From: Bordetella parapertussis
Lineage (GTDB): Bacteria; Pseudomonadota; Gammaproteobacteria; Burkholderiales; Burkholderiaceae_C
Direction of reading: 5' to 3'
Length of the DNA: 22,349 bases
Assembly: GCA_945900695.1 (NCBI GenBank)
Contig: CAMDJU010000011.1
Location: forward strand, 1-22,349
Of this stretch, positions 1 to 9,280 are shown in pieces. The notes under the pieces were generated by a model. The model saw nothing but the letters and a program-made list of their open reading frames with translations. It was not told the origin of the DNA and ran no database searches. Made by a program: the position numbers and the translations under genes. Every line of letters starts with the position of its first letter. Positions within the stretch are counted from its first letter, which is position 1.

Positions 1-231
1 TTATATGTTGTTTTTTACGAGTGAAAATATCATTCGTGGTCGCTGATGCGCAGGTGTGAGCTGTGTCAGTGGGTGGGCCAAGGACGCTAGGGTCATCAAG
101 TGGGAGGGTTTTGGTGCCATTCAAAGTGGGTTATTCGCTTGGTTTACGAAGGGCGCCCCAAGCCCGTTGTTCTCTTGCCAGATGGATTGTTTGGGCTGCT
201 CATGGTTTGAGGGGCTCTGCTTTAGGAGGTC
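1..231. other. Leading stretch with no recognisable gene
   Basis: I find no convincing coding region here. The short open frames on the plus strand are rich in Arg, Trp and Ser in the manner of out-of-frame translation, and none carries a motif I know. The only functional element I can point to is the AGGAGG ribosome-binding site at 224-229 that serves the next gene. The first 40 bases are AT-rich and may be the tail of an upstream intergenic region. Confidence 0.5.
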
Positions 232-627
232 ATGGTGACGGCTGAATTCCCCCTGCATGTATTCGTTTACGGCACTTTGCGCCGTGGCGGCACCAACGAC
301 ATCAATCGATTGAGCCCGCCGCCTCGATTCAAGGGAGCCGCCCAGGTGGCTGGGCGCTTGTTCTCGTTGGGTGCTTACCCGGGCATTCAATTGGGAGCAG
401 TCGGCATGGTGGTGGGAGAGGTCTATGCCATCGCATCGGAACTCGAAGCCGTGCTGGATGAAATTGAAGGCCTTGCACCCACCCCCGATGGGCAATACGA
501 AAAAGCTGCCATCCAAGTTGCGGTCGGATCGCAAAACTTGTCTTGCTTGATTTATGTGGCCACGGTCGAAACATTGGTGCGTGGGGTTCCCATGGCGTCT
601 GGCGATTGGATGGACCTTCGGGGGTAA
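232..627 (+). CDS. Gamma-glutamylcyclotransferase-family (AIG2-like) protein
   Basis: This is a 131-residue protein of the gamma-glutamylcyclotransferase/AIG2-like fold, whose members release 5-oxoproline from gamma-glutamyl amino acids, peptides or amines. The N-terminus has the family's hallmark VFVYGTLRRGG loop (about residues 10-20), which binds the gamma-glutamyl moiety. An LDEIEGL segment near residue 85, followed by a Tyr about nine residues on, matches the usual acidic-helix pattern. The length is typical of the bacterial single-domain form. The start is ambiguous: AGGAGG at 224-229 lies only two bases before ATG 232 but five before an in-frame GTG at 235, so translation may begin at the GTG. 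The gene stands alone before the aceA promoter, so context does not reveal the substrate. The family call is firm; the activity is inferred. Confidence 0.8.
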   Translation: MVTAEFPLHVFVYGTLRRGGTNDINRLSPPPRFKGAAQVAGRLFSLGAYPGIQLGAVGMVVGEVYAIASELEAVLDEIEGLAPTPDGQYEKAAIQVAVGSQNLSCLIYVATVETLVRGVPMASGDWMDLRG

Positions 628-904
628 AGCTTTGCCTTTTGCGTGACTGCCGTGATTGGTGTGTGGGATGTGAGTGCCTCAAAATGCTATTTCATATTGA
701 GAAATTATCAACATCCCCCGCCCGTTGTATTTTTTCAATGTGAGATATTGATTTCCACATTGCAGAAATTTATTTGTAAGTATTTGTTTTGATTCAATTA
801 AATAAAATTCTTATATAAGACATAAGAGCTTTTATTGTCTTATATAAGACTTAAAGTGTGGGTTCTGCATTCGCAGTTTTCAACCACTTTCAAAGGGAAC
901 CAAC
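628..904 (+). promoter_or_regulatory. aceA promoter region with paired TCTTATATAAGA palindromes
   Basis: This gene-free stretch is strongly AT-rich from about 690 to 850. It carries the palindrome TCTTATATAAGA at 809-820 and again, extended to the perfect 14-base palindrome GTCTTATATAAGAC, at 837-850. The centres are 29 bases apart, and the spacer is itself near-symmetric, so the whole of 810-848 is an imperfect inverted repeat. This looks like a two-site operator for a dimeric regulator of isocitrate lyase, about 55 bases before the start codon and overlapping the expected core promoter. I cannot name the regulator from sequence. The ribosome-binding site AGGGA lies just before ATG 905. Confidence 0.6.
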
Positions 905-2224
905 ATGCCACAAGCTCTTGCCGAACAACTCAGCCGTGAACAGCAAATCTCCGCAATTGAAAAGGATTGGGCCACCAACCCCCGATGGAAAGGCATCAAG
1001 CGCGGGTACAGCGCCGCCGACGTGGTTCGATTGCGCGGCAGCTTTCCGATTGAATACACCTTGGCACGACGGGGCGCTGAAAAATTGATGGATTTGCTGC
1101 ACACCGAAGCCTATGTCAACTGCCTGGGCGCATTGACCGGGGGCCAAGCCATGCAGCAGGTCAAAGCAGGTATCAAAGCCATTTACCTTTCGGGTTGGCA
1201 AGTCGCGGCTGACAACAATGGCTATTCGTCCATGTACCCCGATCAATCTCTCTACCCAGTGGATTCGGTGCCTGGTGTGGTTGAGCGGATCAACAACACC
1301 TTTCGCCGCGCCGATGAAATCCAGTGGTCAAAGGGCTTGAACCCTGGCCAGGCAGGTTACATCGACTACTTCGCTCCCATCGTGGCCGACGCCGAAGCTG
1401 GGTTTGGCGGTGTGCTGAACGGGTTTGAGCTGATGAAGGCCATGATTCGCGCTGGCGCCGCGGGCGTGCATTTTGAGGACCAGTTGGCTTCCGTGAAAAA
1501 GTGTGGCCACATGGGCGGAAAAGTGCTGGTGCCCACCACAGAGGCTGTGCAAAAGCTGATTGGCGCGCGCATGGCGGCCGATGTGTGTGGCACACCGACG
1601 CTGGTGATCGCGCGCACGGACGCAGAGGCGGCCGATTTGTTGACCAGCGATTACGATGAAAATGACAAGCCATTCGTCACGGGAGAGCGCACGGCTGAGG
1701 GTTTTTACAAAACCCGCAAGGGCATGGCGCAGGCCATTTCACGTGCTGTCGCTTATGCCCACTATGCCGATTTGGTGTGGTGTGAAACCGGAACCCCCGA
1801 CTTGGAGTTCGCTCGTCAATTTGCCGAAGCGGTGCACAAGGTTCACCCCGGCAAAATGTTGGCCTACAACTGCTCGCCATCTTTCAATTGGAGAAAGAAC
1901 CTGGACGATGCCACGATTGCCAAGTTCCAGCGCGAGCTGGGTGCCATGGGGTACAAATACCAATTCATCACCTTGGCGGGCATTCACTCCATGTGGTTCA
2001 ACATGTTTGACCTGGCACAGGACTACGCCCAACGTGGGATGTCTGCCTATGTGGAGAAGGTGCAAGAGCCTGAGTTTGCGGCCCGTGATCGGGGTTACTC
2101 CTTCGTTTCCCACCAGCAAGAAGTGGGAACTGGTTACTTTGATGATGTGACCACGGTGATCCAAGGCGGCAAGTCCAGCGTGACGGCCCTGACAGGCTCC
2201 ACCGAGGAAGAGCAGTTTCACTGA
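905..2224 (+). CDS. aceA: Isocitrate lyase
   Basis: Isocitrate lyase splits isocitrate into succinate and glyoxylate, the first committed step of the glyoxylate shunt used for growth on acetate, fatty acids or polyhydroxybutyrate-derived acetyl-CoA. The 439-residue length matches the bacterial enzyme. Visible landmarks are SGWQVAAD at 96-103, the metal-binding ADAEAGFGG around Asp162, and the signature KKCGHMGG at 198-205 with catalytic Cys200. The carboxylate-binding NCSPSFNW segment is also intact. The ATG start has an AGGGA ribosome-binding site. The gene is monocistronic, bounded upstream by a palindrome-rich promoter and downstream by a strong terminator. No malate synthase gene is in the window. 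Identification is very secure. Confidence 0.98.
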   Translation: MPQALAEQLSREQQISAIEKDWATNPRWKGIKRGYSAADVVRLRGSFPIEYTLARRGAEKLMDLLHTEAYVNCLGALTGGQAMQQVKAGIKAIYLSGWQVAADNNGYSSMYPDQSLYPVDSVPGVVERINNTFRRADEIQWSKGLNPGQAGYIDYFAPIVADAEAGFGGVLNGFELMKAMIRAGAAGVHFEDQLASVKKCGHMGGKVLVPTTEAVQKLIGARMAADVCGTPTLVIARTDAEAADLLTSDYDENDKPFVTGERTAEGFYKTRKGMAQAISRAVAYAHYADLVWCETGTPDLEFARQFAEAVHKVHPGKMLAYNCSPSFNWRKNLDDATIAKFQRELGAMGYKYQFITLAGIHSMWFNMFDLAQDYAQRGMSAYVEKVQEPEFAARDRGYSFVSHQQEVGTGYFDDVTTVIQGGKSSVTALTGSTEEEQFH

Positions 2225-2260
2225 GTTCTGTCCCAGCGCCCGCGATGTAGGGCGTGAATG

Positions 2261-2287
2261 AAAAAAGCCCGTCCGCGGGCTTTTTTT
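2261..2287 (+). terminator. Rho-independent terminator after aceA
   Basis: GCCCG (2267-2271) pairs with CGGGC (2276-2280) around a four-base loop. Six A residues precede the stem and seven T residues follow, so the A/T tracts extend the helix and the hairpin could terminate in either direction. It lies about 40 bases after the aceA stop codon. Confidence 0.9.
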
Positions 2288-2366
2288 ATGGGAAAATCAA
2301 GCCCTTAGCATGGTCTATACCGCGCTTGTTTTTTGTTGAATCGACAGATACCTCACCGAGTTGCCC

Positions 2367-4274
2367 ATGCCCCAAGTTTCCTTGCCTGATGGATCTACCC
2401 GCATTTTTGCGTCGCCAGTCACGGTGGCCGAAGTGGCTGCCTCCATCGGGGCCGGATTGGCCAAGGCGGCTTTGGCTGCCAAAGTGGATGGCCAAATGGT
2501 CGATACCAGTCATGTGATCGAGGGAGATGCTCGTTTGGCCATCTTGACCGCCAAAGATGTGGATGGCTTGGAGGTGATCCGGCATTCAACAGCCCATTTG
2601 TTGGCGTATGCCGTCAAAGCCCTTTTCCCAGGCGCACAGGTCACCATTGGGCCCGTCATCGAAAACGGCTTTTATTATGATTTTTCTTATCAGCGGCCAT
2701 TCACCCCAGAGGACCTGGTCGCCATCGAAAAGAAAATGACTGAACTGGCCAACCTGGACCAAGCCATTGTTCGCCGTGTTTTGCCGCGCGATGAGGCCGT
2801 GGCCTACTTCAAGTCCATGGGCGAGCACTACAAGGCTGAAATCATTGCCAGCATTCCTGCCCAAGAAGATGTGAGCTTGTACCGAGAAGGCGAATTTGAA
2901 GATTTGTGTCGCGGCCCACATGTGCCCAGCACGGGCAAGTTAAAGCACTTTAAATTGATGAAGGTGGCCGGCGCTTATTGGCGGGGGGACCACCGCAATG
3001 AAATGCTGCAGCGGATTTATGGCACGGCCTGGGCCAGCAAAGAAGATCTGCAGCAGCACCTGACCATGCTGGAAGAGGCTGAAAAACGAGACCACCGAAA
3101 GCTGGGTCGTGAACTCGATTTTTTCCACATTGATGAGCACTCCCCTGGGACGGTTTTTTGGCATCCCAAGGGCTGGATTTTGTGGCAAGAGGTCGAGCAA
3201 TACATGCGCCACGTCTATCGCGACAACGGCTACCTGGAAGTCAAAGGGCCGCAGATTCTGGATCAGCACCTTTGGGAGAAAACAGGGCACTGGGACAAGT
3301 ACCGTGAAAACATGTTTGTGACCGAATCGGAGAAGCGCGACTATGCCCTGAAGCCGATGAATTGTCCCGGTCATATTTTGATTTTCAAGCAAGGCATCAA
3401 GAGCTACCGGGACTTGCCATTGCGTTTTGGCGAGTTTGGTCAATGCCATCGAAATGAGCCCACCGGTGGCTTGCACGGCATCATGCGTGTTCGTGCATTT
3501 ACCCAAGACGATGGACATATTTTCTGTACCGAGGCACAAATTCAGCCAGAGGTGATGGCCTTCACCACCTTGTTGCAAAAGGTTTATAAAGATTTTGGCT
3601 TCACCAAAATTCTTTATCGCTTGTCGACCCGCCCTGAAAAGCGCATTGGCAGCGAAGAGAGTTGGGACCGAGCGGAGCACGCATTGGCAGAGGGTTTAAA
3701 GGCTTCCGGTTGTGAGTTTGAGTATCTGCCTGGTGAGGGTGCTTTTTATGGCCCCAAAATCGAATACACCCTCAAGGACGCTTTGGGGCGAGAGTGGCAA
3801 TGTGGAACGATCCAGGTTGACCCGAACATGCCAGAGCGGTTGGACGCTGAATTTGTGGCCGAAGACGGTGGTCGGCATAGACCCATCATGTTGCACCGAG
3901 CCATTGTTGGAAGCCTGGAGCGGTTCATTGGCATTTTGATAGAAGAGCATGCGGGCGCGCTGCCTGTTTGGCTCGCGCCTGTTCAAGTCAGTGTGCTCAA
4001 TATCACCGATGGCCAGGCCGATTACGTCGAAAGTGTCGTTAAAAGGTTGAAAAATCAAGGCTTTAGGGTGGACTCTGATCTGCGAAATGAGAAAATTACC
4101 TATAAAATACGTGAGCATTCAATGCAGAAGCTGCCATACATCCTGGTCGTTGGAGACAAGGAAAAAGCAGCTGGTGCCGTTGCAGTGCGCGCCCGAGGGA
4201 ACAAAGACCTCGGAGTGATGTCCTTGGATGCATTTGTACAGATGATCTCCAATGACATTGCCCTCAAAAGCTGA
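2367..4274 (+). CDS. thrS: Threonyl-tRNA synthetase
   Basis: ThrRS charges tRNA-Thr in the cytoplasm. From ATG 2367 the protein is 635 residues, typical for the bacterial enzyme. A TTG six bases upstream is in frame but less likely as the start. The order is an N-terminal TGS domain (about 1-62), the editing domain beginning at HSTAH (His73 and His77, which clear mischarged seryl-tRNA), the class II catalytic core, and a C-terminal anticodon-binding domain from about 530. The three zinc ligands of the active site are present as Cys333, His384 and His510. The gene heads the thrS-infC-rpmI-rplT cluster. A terminator-like hairpin lies between it and infC, so the downstream genes may be uncoupled from thrS transcription. 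Identification is very secure. Confidence 0.98.
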   Translation: MPQVSLPDGSTRIFASPVTVAEVAASIGAGLAKAALAAKVDGQMVDTSHVIEGDARLAILTAKDVDGLEVIRHSTAHLLAYAVKALFPGAQVTIGPVIENGFYYDFSYQRPFTPEDLVAIEKKMTELANLDQAIVRRVLPRDEAVAYFKSMGEHYKAEIIASIPAQEDVSLYREGEFEDLCRGPHVPSTGKLKHFKLMKVAGAYWRGDHRNEMLQRIYGTAWASKEDLQQHLTMLEEAEKRDHRKLGRELDFFHIDEHSPGTVFWHPKGWILWQEVEQYMRHVYRDNGYLEVKGPQILDQHLWEKTGHWDKYRENMFVTESEKRDYALKPMNCPGHILIFKQGIKSYRDLPLRFGEFGQCHRNEPTGGLHGIMRVRAFTQDDGHIFCTEAQIQPEVMAFTTLLQKVYKDFGFTKILYRLSTRPEKRIGSEESWDRAEHALAEGLKASGCEFEYLPGEGAFYGPKIEYTLKDALGREWQCGTIQVDPNMPERLDAEFVAEDGGRHRPIMLHRAIVGSLERFIGILIEEHAGALPVWLAPVQVSVLNITDGQADYVESVVKRLKNQGFRVDSDLRNEKITYKIREHSMQKLPYILVVGDKEKAAGAVAVRARGNKDLGVMSLDAFVQMISNDIALKS

Positions 4275-4320
4275 TTTCTTTGAAATAGCGACTGGGTGTG
4301 TTGCACTTGGCGGTTGTGTG

Positions 4321-4345
4321 CCGTTTGTTTTGGCAAACGGTTTTT
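4321..4345 (+). terminator. Terminator-like hairpin immediately before infC
   Basis: CCGTTTG (4321-4327) pairs perfectly with CAAACGG (4334-4340) around a six-base loop and is followed by five T residues (4341-4345). The form is that of an intrinsic terminator or attenuator for thrS transcripts. It ends only a few bases before the infC ribosome-binding site (AAGGA, 4350-4354), so it could also shape access to that site. The seven-pair stem is modest, so partial read-through is likely. Confidence 0.65.
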
Positions 4346-4362
4346 AATAAAGGACAAGAACC

Positions 4363-4962
4363 ATCGCTACTGAATTCAGAGATCGCCGCCATCGCGAAGA
4401 GCGCAAGCACCGGTTGAACCGGGAAATCATGGCACCCGAAGTCCGCTTGAGCGGACCCGACAACGAGCCCTTGGGGATTGTGAGTCTGATGGAGGCCTTG
4501 CGCATGGCGGGAGACCTTGATGTTGACTTGGTCGAAATTGCCTCTACCGCGGTACCCCCGGTCTGTCGCTTGATGGATTACGGCAAGTTCAAGTACCAAG
4601 AGCAAAAGAAGGCCGCTGAAGCCAAGTCCAAGCAAAAGATCATTGAAGTCAAAGAGATCAAGTTCAGGCCCGGTACCGATGACGGTGACTACAACATCAA
4701 GTTGCGCAACATCAAGCGGTTTTTGGCTGAAGGCGATAAGTGCAAGATCACATTGCGTTTCAGGGGCAGAGAAATCACTCACCAAGAAATCGGGATGGCC
4801 TTGCTGCAAAGAATTCGGGAGGAGTTGGCTGACCTGATCGTGGTTGAGCAATTCCCCAAATTGGAAGGCCGGCAGATGATCATGATGATCGCGCCGGGCA
4901 AGAAAAAAGTGGGCGGCGCTGCCAAACCCACGGCTGAGACCGCTGCGGTGGCTTCAGCTTAA
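4363..4962 (+). CDS. infC: Translation initiation factor IF-3 with ATC start codon
   Basis: IF-3 binds the 30S subunit, prevents premature 50S joining and checks the start codon-initiator tRNA pairing. The conserved coding frame extends upstream of any ATG, GTG or TTG to ATC at 4363, preceded by AAGGA at 4350-4354. The resulting N-terminus ([18 protein letters not shown]) fits the usual length of 199 residues. Shorter starts at TTG 4414 or later would cut into the N-terminal domain. The N-domain, a basic linker ([18 protein letters not shown]) and the C-domain are all intact, with a short Ala-rich tail. Rare AUU/AUC starts are the known basis of IF-3 autoregulation in bacteria, because IF-3 itself discriminates against them. 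The gene precedes rpmI and rplT in the usual order. Confidence 0.95.
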   Translation: MATEFRDRRHREERKHRLNREIMAPEVRLSGPDNEPLGIVSLMEALRMAGDLDVDLVEIASTAVPPVCRLMDYGKFKYQEQKKAAEAKSKQKIIEVKEIKFRPGTDDGDYNIKLRNIKRFLAEGDKCKITLRFRGREITHQEIGMALLQRIREELADLIVVEQFPKLEGRQMIMMIAPGKKKVGGAAKPTAETAAVASA

Positions 4963-5099
4963 ATCTGACAGGGGCGGTTGGTTGCCGACCCTGACAGCAC
5001 ACCCCTGACCCAGGTTGGGGGAGCACAAGTGGCTCGGGGCCATCAAGTTTGCTAAGGTTGCAAACGCCTCACGAGCACAATGATAAAAGGAGCATTCAA
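4963..5099 (+). promoter_or_regulatory. Hairpin-rich rpmI leader, candidate L20 autoregulatory site
   Basis: Three stem-loops can be drawn between infC and rpmI. CAGGG (4969-4973) pairs with CCCTG (4989-4993), with an inner CGG (4975-4977)/CCG (4985-4987) stem. Around 5000-5025 a CCCC...GGGG stem encloses an ACC/GGT pair. GTTTGC (5047-5052) pairs with GCAAAC (5060-5065). A strong ribosome-binding site, AAAAGGAG, then precedes ATG 5100. In enterobacteria L20 represses rpmI-rplT translation by binding a structured leader at this place. The equivalence here is inferred from position and structure only. Confidence 0.4.
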
Positions 5100-5303
5100 A
5101 TGCCCAAAATGAAAACCAAAAGCAGCGCGAAGAAGCGCTTTCGTGTTCGTCCGGGTGGCACTGTGAAACGCGGTCAAGCCTTCAAACGTCACATTTTGAC
5201 CAAGAAGACCACCAAAAATAAGCGCCACTTGCGTGGCTCTGTCGCAGTCCATGAGACCAATATGGGTCACATGGCCCAAATGTTGCCCTTCGCAGGGCTG
5301 TGA
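5100..5303 (+). CDS. rpmI: Large-subunit ribosomal protein L35 (bL35)
   Basis: This 67-residue, very basic protein begins [16 protein letters not shown] and contains the family's [17 protein letters not shown] stretch. Both the length and the sequence are typical of bL35, a component of the 50S subunit. An upstream in-frame extension exists, but ATG 5100 is chosen because of the AAAAGGAG ribosome-binding site and the conserved N-terminus. rplT follows after 24 bases, and the two are translated from one message. Confidence 0.97.
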   Translation: MPKMKTKSSAKKRFRVRPGGTVKRGQAFKRHILTKKTTKNKRHLRGSVAVHETNMGHMAQMLPFAGL

Positions 5304-5327
5304 TCAGACGAACAAGGAGATTATCAA

Positions 5328-5687
5328 ATGCCTCGCGTTAAACGTGGAGTGACGGCACGTGCCCGTCACAAAAAAGTACTCGCTCAAGCCAAAGGTTTCC
5401 GTGGTCGCCGCGGCAATGTTTTCCGGATCGCCAAAGAAGCGGTGATGAAAGCCGGGCAATATGCCTACCGCGATCGCAGAACCAAAAAACGTGTGTTCCG
5501 TCAGCTTTGGATTGCCCGTATCAACGCGGCAGCACGTGAGCTGGGCATGACCTACAGCCAGTTTGCCAACGGTCTGAAGAAAGCGGCCATCGAGATCGAC
5601 CGCAAAATGTTGGCTGATTTGGCCGTGCACGACAAAGCAGCCTTTGGGCACATCGTCGAGCAAGTCAAAGCCAAGCTAGCGGCTTGA
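5328..5687 (+). CDS. rplT: Large-subunit ribosomal protein L20 (bL20)
   Basis: L20 is a 23S rRNA-binding assembly protein of the 50S subunit and, in well-studied bacteria, the translational repressor of its own operon. The 119-residue length is typical. The N-terminus [28 protein letters not shown] is the long basic extension that reaches into the ribosome. The C-terminal globular part has the usual [11 protein letters not shown] and [10 protein letters not shown] segments. An AAGGAG ribosome-binding site precedes the ATG. An intrinsic terminator follows immediately after the stop codon, closing the ribosomal-protein part of the cluster. Confidence 0.98.
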   Translation: MPRVKRGVTARARHKKVLAQAKGFRGRRGNVFRIAKEAVMKAGQYAYRDRRTKKRVFRQLWIARINAAARELGMTYSQFANGLKKAAIEIDRKMLADLAVHDKAAFGHIVEQVKAKLAA

Positions 5688-5695
5688 TGTCCCCG

Positions 5696-5734
5696 ACCCG
5701 GTTGCGCCTGGTATGCAGGTGCGCCGGGTTTTTT
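5696..5734 (+). terminator. Intrinsic terminator after rplT
   Basis: ACCCGG (5696-5701) pairs with CCGGGT (5724-5729). Above a small internal loop, GCGCC (5704-5708) pairs with GGTGC (5718-5722) with one G-U pair. Six T residues follow. It begins nine bases after the rplT stop and separates the ribosomal genes from pheST, implying attenuation or a separate pheS promoter. Confidence 0.75.
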
Positions 5735-5785
5735 ATTGTCATGGGCCCATGGGGTCCCGTCTGATTCAATTACGCTTGCCTTGCA

Positions 5786-6823
5786 ATGAATGATCTGAAT
5801 GCTTTGGTGATGGCTGCGCAATCGGCTTTTGAGGGATGCCATACCCAAGCTGATCTGGAAAACGCCAAGGCCCAATTCTTGGGCAAAACCGGGCGCGTCA
5901 CAGAGCTGATGAAGGGCCTGGCCACGCTGCCAACTGAAGAAAAGAAACTTCAGGGGGCTGCCATTAATCAAGCCAAACAAGCGGTCGAAATAGCCTTGTC
6001 GCAGCGCAGACAAGCGCTGGCAGACTTTGAGCTGGCCAGCCAACTCAAAGCGCAGGCGTTGGATGTTGGTTTACCCGGGCGGTTGCGCCCAACCGGTGGC
6101 CTACACCCCGTGAGTCTGACTTTGGAGCGGATTGAGCAAATCTTCGATTCCATGGGGTTTGAAGTGGCGCAGGGCCCAGAAATTGAGACCGATTGGTACA
6201 ACTTCACGGCACTGAACACGCCGGAAGATCATCCGGCGCGCTCCATGCACGACACCTTTTACGTTGAAGGTGGCTATTTGTTGCGGACCCACACCAGCCC
6301 CATGCAAATTCGCCATGCTGTCAGCCATGTCAAGCGCCATCAAGCCTTGCTGGATGCTGGTCAGACCATGCCTGAAATTCGCGTGATCGCGCCTGGCCGC
6401 ACGTACCGCGTGGACAGCGATGCAACCCATTCCCCCATGTTTCACCAGTGCGAAGGTTTGTGGATTGGGGAGAACATCAGCTTTAAAGACCTGAAAGTGG
6501 TTTTTACCGATTTCTGCCGCACTTTTTTTGAGTCCTCTGATTTGGTGCTGCGATTCCGCCCCAGCTTTTTCCCTTTCACTGAGCCCAGCGCGGAAATTGA
6601 TATTCAATTTCCCAGTGGGCCTTTGGCCGGGCGGTGGCTCGAAGTGGCAGGCTCAGGGCAAGTGCATCCGCAGGTGGTGAGGAACATGGGCTTGGATCCC
6701 GAGCACTACTTGGGCTTCGCATTTGGCATGGGACCTGACCGATTGACTATGCTTCGATACGGGGTCAATGATCTGCGCCTGTTCTTTGATGGCGATGTTC
6801 GTTTTCTGAGTCAATTTCGCTAA
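5786..6823 (+). CDS. pheS: Phenylalanyl-tRNA synthetase alpha subunit
   Basis: The alpha chain of the heterotetrameric PheRS carries the catalytic site that activates phenylalanine. It is 345 residues long, close to the usual 330-350. The first ~90 residues form the coiled-coil tRNA-contacting arm. The class II core follows, with [15 protein letters not shown] and [13 protein letters not shown], the [16 protein letters not shown] strand and [17 protein letters not shown] as motif 3. The ATG at 5786 lacks a clear purine-rich ribosome-binding site. pheT begins 18 bases after the stop, as is usual. The upstream terminator suggests a distinct promoter or regulated read-through; I see no Phe-rich leader peptide in the 100-base gap. 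Confidence 0.98.
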   Translation: MNDLNALVMAAQSAFEGCHTQADLENAKAQFLGKTGRVTELMKGLATLPTEEKKLQGAAINQAKQAVEIALSQRRQALADFELASQLKAQALDVGLPGRLRPTGGLHPVSLTLERIEQIFDSMGFEVAQGPEIETDWYNFTALNTPEDHPARSMHDTFYVEGGYLLRTHTSPMQIRHAVSHVKRHQALLDAGQTMPEIRVIAPGRTYRVDSDATHSPMFHQCEGLWIGENISFKDLKVVFTDFCRTFFESSDLVLRFRPSFFPFTEPSAEIDIQFPSGPLAGRWLEVAGSGQVHPQVVRNMGLDPEHYLGFAFGMGPDRLTMLRYGVNDLRLFFDGDVRFLSQFR

Positions 6824-6841
6824 ACCAAACGCCGACCCACT

Positions 6842-9265
6842 ATGCAATTCCCTGAGTCTTGGTTGCGCGAATTTTGCAACCCACCATTGAACTCGCAAGC
6901 TTTGGCCGATACCCTCACCATGGCTGGTTTAGAGGTTGAGGACATGCGACCTGTGGCACCGGCTTTCAGCAAGGTGCTGGTCGGTCAGATATTGAATGCC
7001 ATCCCTCACCCCAATGCTGATCGCTTGCGCATTTGTGAAGTGGATGTCGGCCTGCCGCAAACCTTGTCGATTGTTTGTGGTGCGCCCAATGCCCGTGCGG
7101 GCATCAAGGTGCCATGCGCCATGGTCGGGGCTTTATTGCCGCCGGGTGAAGATGGCCAGCCTTTTGCCATCAAACTGGGCAAGATCAGGGGCGTGGAGAG
7201 TCAGGGCATGTTGTGCTCATCCAAAGAGCTGCAACTCAATGACGATCATGGGGGGTTGCTGGAACTGTCTGCGATGGCCGAGTTGGGCCTAGACATTCGC
7301 CAACACCTGGCATTGGACGATGTGCTTTTCACCCTGAAGCTGACGCCCAATTTGGCCCATTGCTTGGGAATACTAGGGGTCGCCCGCGAACTGTCTGCAT
7401 TGACGGGTGCCCCACTTTTGCAACCTGTCTACCCCGCCGTGCCCTGCAACACGGATCAAGTGCTGCCGGTAGACATCGCGGCCCCAGACTTATGTGGCCG
7501 TTTTTCAGGGCGAGTGGTTAGATTTGTCAATCCATTGTCCCCGACGCCCAGCTGGATGGTGGATCGATTGGCCCGCTGTGGCCAGCGCAGTGTCAGTGCC
7601 TTGGTCGATATTTCCAACTACGTGATGTTTGAGTTGGGGCGGCCCACCCATATTTTTGATTTGGCAAAAATACAAGGTGGCTTGCAGGTCCGCTGGGGAC
7701 GCAAAGGCGAAACCTTGAAGCTGCTCAACGGGCAAACTGTTGAAGTGGATTCGGATGTGGGCGTCATCTCGGACGAACACCAGGTTGAATCGCTGGCCGG
7801 CATCATGGGGGGAGACGCTACCGCCGTGGGGGACACCACCCAGCACATCTATATTGAGGCTGCATTTTGGTGGCCCAAATCTGTGGCGGGCCGCTCTCGC
7901 CGCTTTAACTTTTCCACCGATGCTGGGCACCGATTTGAGCGTGGTGTGGATCCATCTCTGACCGTGGAGCACATTGAACGCATCACCCAGTTGGTTTTGG
8001 ATATTTGTGGAACGCCAGATTCCCAGTGTGGCCCTATCGATGATCTGCAACCCAATATGCCGCGCGCATTGCCAGTTCGCTTGCGGGTGGCGCGGGCAGC
8101 CAAGGTTTTGGGCATGGCAGTCGATGAAGGCCAATGCATGAAGGCTTTGGTTTCTTTGGGCTTGTCTTGCACGTTGTCCGAAGGGGTCATTGCGGTGGTG
8201 CCCCCGAGTTATCGGTTTGACTTGCAAATTGAAGAGGATTTGATTGAGGAAGTGGCACGCATGATTGGCTTTGACCAATTGCCAACCACGCCACCGCAAG
8301 CGCCTATCTCCGCCAAACTTCACACCGAATCCAAACGCAGCGCGCACGCCATTCGCCGCAGCTTGGCAGGCTTGGGGTATCAAGAAACCATTAATTTCAG
8401 TTTTGTTTCTGCGCAATGGGAGACAGACCTTCTGGCCAACCCTGACCCGGTGAAGTTACTCAATCCGATTGCCAGCAACATGGGGGTGATGCGCTCTTCG
8501 CTCATCGGTTCATTGCTTCAGGTGGTCAAGTTCAATGTGGACAGACGAGCCGAGCGCGTGCGTGTTTTCGAAATTGGCAGAGTGTTTCGGAAAAATCCGC
8601 AAACGCCCAACAGCGATATCACCGTTGAAGGCTTTGATCAGTCCATTCACATTGCGGCCGTTGCCGTCGGTCCCCTGGTACCGCTGCAATGGGCTGCGAC
8701 TGACAACGACGCAGATTTCTTTGATGTCAAGGCAGACCTTCAAGCGCTTCTTTCGCCACTGGAGGCGCAGTTTCATCCGGCTGAGCATCCTGCATTGCAC
8801 CCAGGGCGCTGCGCGGCCGTTATTTTGCGGGGGCAAACCATTGGTCATATTGGGGAGTTGCATCCCAGACATCGACAGTCTTGGGGTTTTGCGCAAGCAC
8901 CGGTGCTTTTTGAGTTGACTTTGGATCCAGTGTTAGCGGTTGATATTCCCATGTTCAAGCCTGTATCCAAATTTCCTGTGGTCGAGCGGGATTTGGCCGT
9001 CGTGGTTGGGCAAAGCGTGACCCACAATCAATTGATGCAGGCTGTTTTTGCGGCACCTACCCAGGGCTTGCTCAGAGATGCCGTCTTGTTTGATATCTAC
9101 CAGCCAGATCAAGCTGTAGCCAACTTGGCTGCCAATGAAAAAAGCCTGGCCATTCGGTTGACGCTGGGCAGCGAAGAATCGACTTTGACGGATGAGCGAA
9201 TCCAGGTTGTGGTGGATTCGGTTCTGTCTTCTTTGACACTTGCGCTCCAAGCGCGACTGCGGTAA
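6842..9265 (+). CDS. pheT: Phenylalanyl-tRNA synthetase beta subunit
   Basis: The beta chain of PheRS is needed for tRNA-Phe recognition and for editing of mischarged tyrosine. At 807 residues it is full length. In order there are an EMAP/OB-type tRNA-binding domain near residues 40-150 (HPNADRLRICEVD), the B3/B4 editing region (about 210-390, including STDAGHRFERGVDP), a B5 domain (about 400-475), a catalytic-like module (NPIASNMGVMRSSLIGSLL), and a C-terminal ferredoxin-fold anticodon-binding domain from about 705 (SKFPVVERDLAVVV). It is followed after 15 bases by ihfA, whose AGGAGA ribosome-binding site lies in the gap. Confidence 0.98.
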   Translation: MQFPESWLREFCNPPLNSQALADTLTMAGLEVEDMRPVAPAFSKVLVGQILNAIPHPNADRLRICEVDVGLPQTLSIVCGAPNARAGIKVPCAMVGALLPPGEDGQPFAIKLGKIRGVESQGMLCSSKELQLNDDHGGLLELSAMAELGLDIRQHLALDDVLFTLKLTPNLAHCLGILGVARELSALTGAPLLQPVYPAVPCNTDQVLPVDIAAPDLCGRFSGRVVRFVNPLSPTPSWMVDRLARCGQRSVSALVDISNYVMFELGRPTHIFDLAKIQGGLQVRWGRKGETLKLLNGQTVEVDSDVGVISDEHQVESLAGIMGGDATAVGDTTQHIYIEAAFWWPKSVAGRSRRFNFSTDAGHRFERGVDPSLTVEHIERITQLVLDICGTPDSQCGPIDDLQPNMPRALPVRLRVARAAKVLGMAVDEGQCMKALVSLGLSCTLSEGVIAVVPPSYRFDLQIEEDLIEEVARMIGFDQLPTTPPQAPISAKLHTESKRSAHAIRRSLAGLGYQETINFSFVSAQWETDLLANPDPVKLLNPIASNMGVMRSSLIGSLLQVVKFNVDRRAERVRVFEIGRVFRKNPQTPNSDITVEGFDQSIHIAAVAVGPLVPLQWAATDNDADFFDVKADLQALLSPLEAQFHPAEHPALHPGRCAAVILRGQTIGHIGELHPRHRQSWGFAQAPVLFELTLDPVLAVDIPMFKPVSKFPVVERDLAVVVGQSVTHNQLMQAVFAAPTQGLLRDAVLFDIYQPDQAVANLAANEKSLAIRLTLGSEESTLTDERIQVVVDSVLSSLTLALQARLR

Positions 9266-9280
9266 ATCAGGAGAGTTCAC

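Noticed and set aside
2940..3680. A 246-codon minus-strand open frame within thrS.
   Set aside because: It is a shadow of the thrS coding sequence, which is complete and carries all catalytic residues.
5740..5751. CATGGGCCCATG palindrome upstream of pheS, considered as an operator.
   Set aside because: A single 12-base palindrome in a GC-rich spacer with no second copy or known regulator pattern; it also sits just after the rplT terminator. Probably chance.
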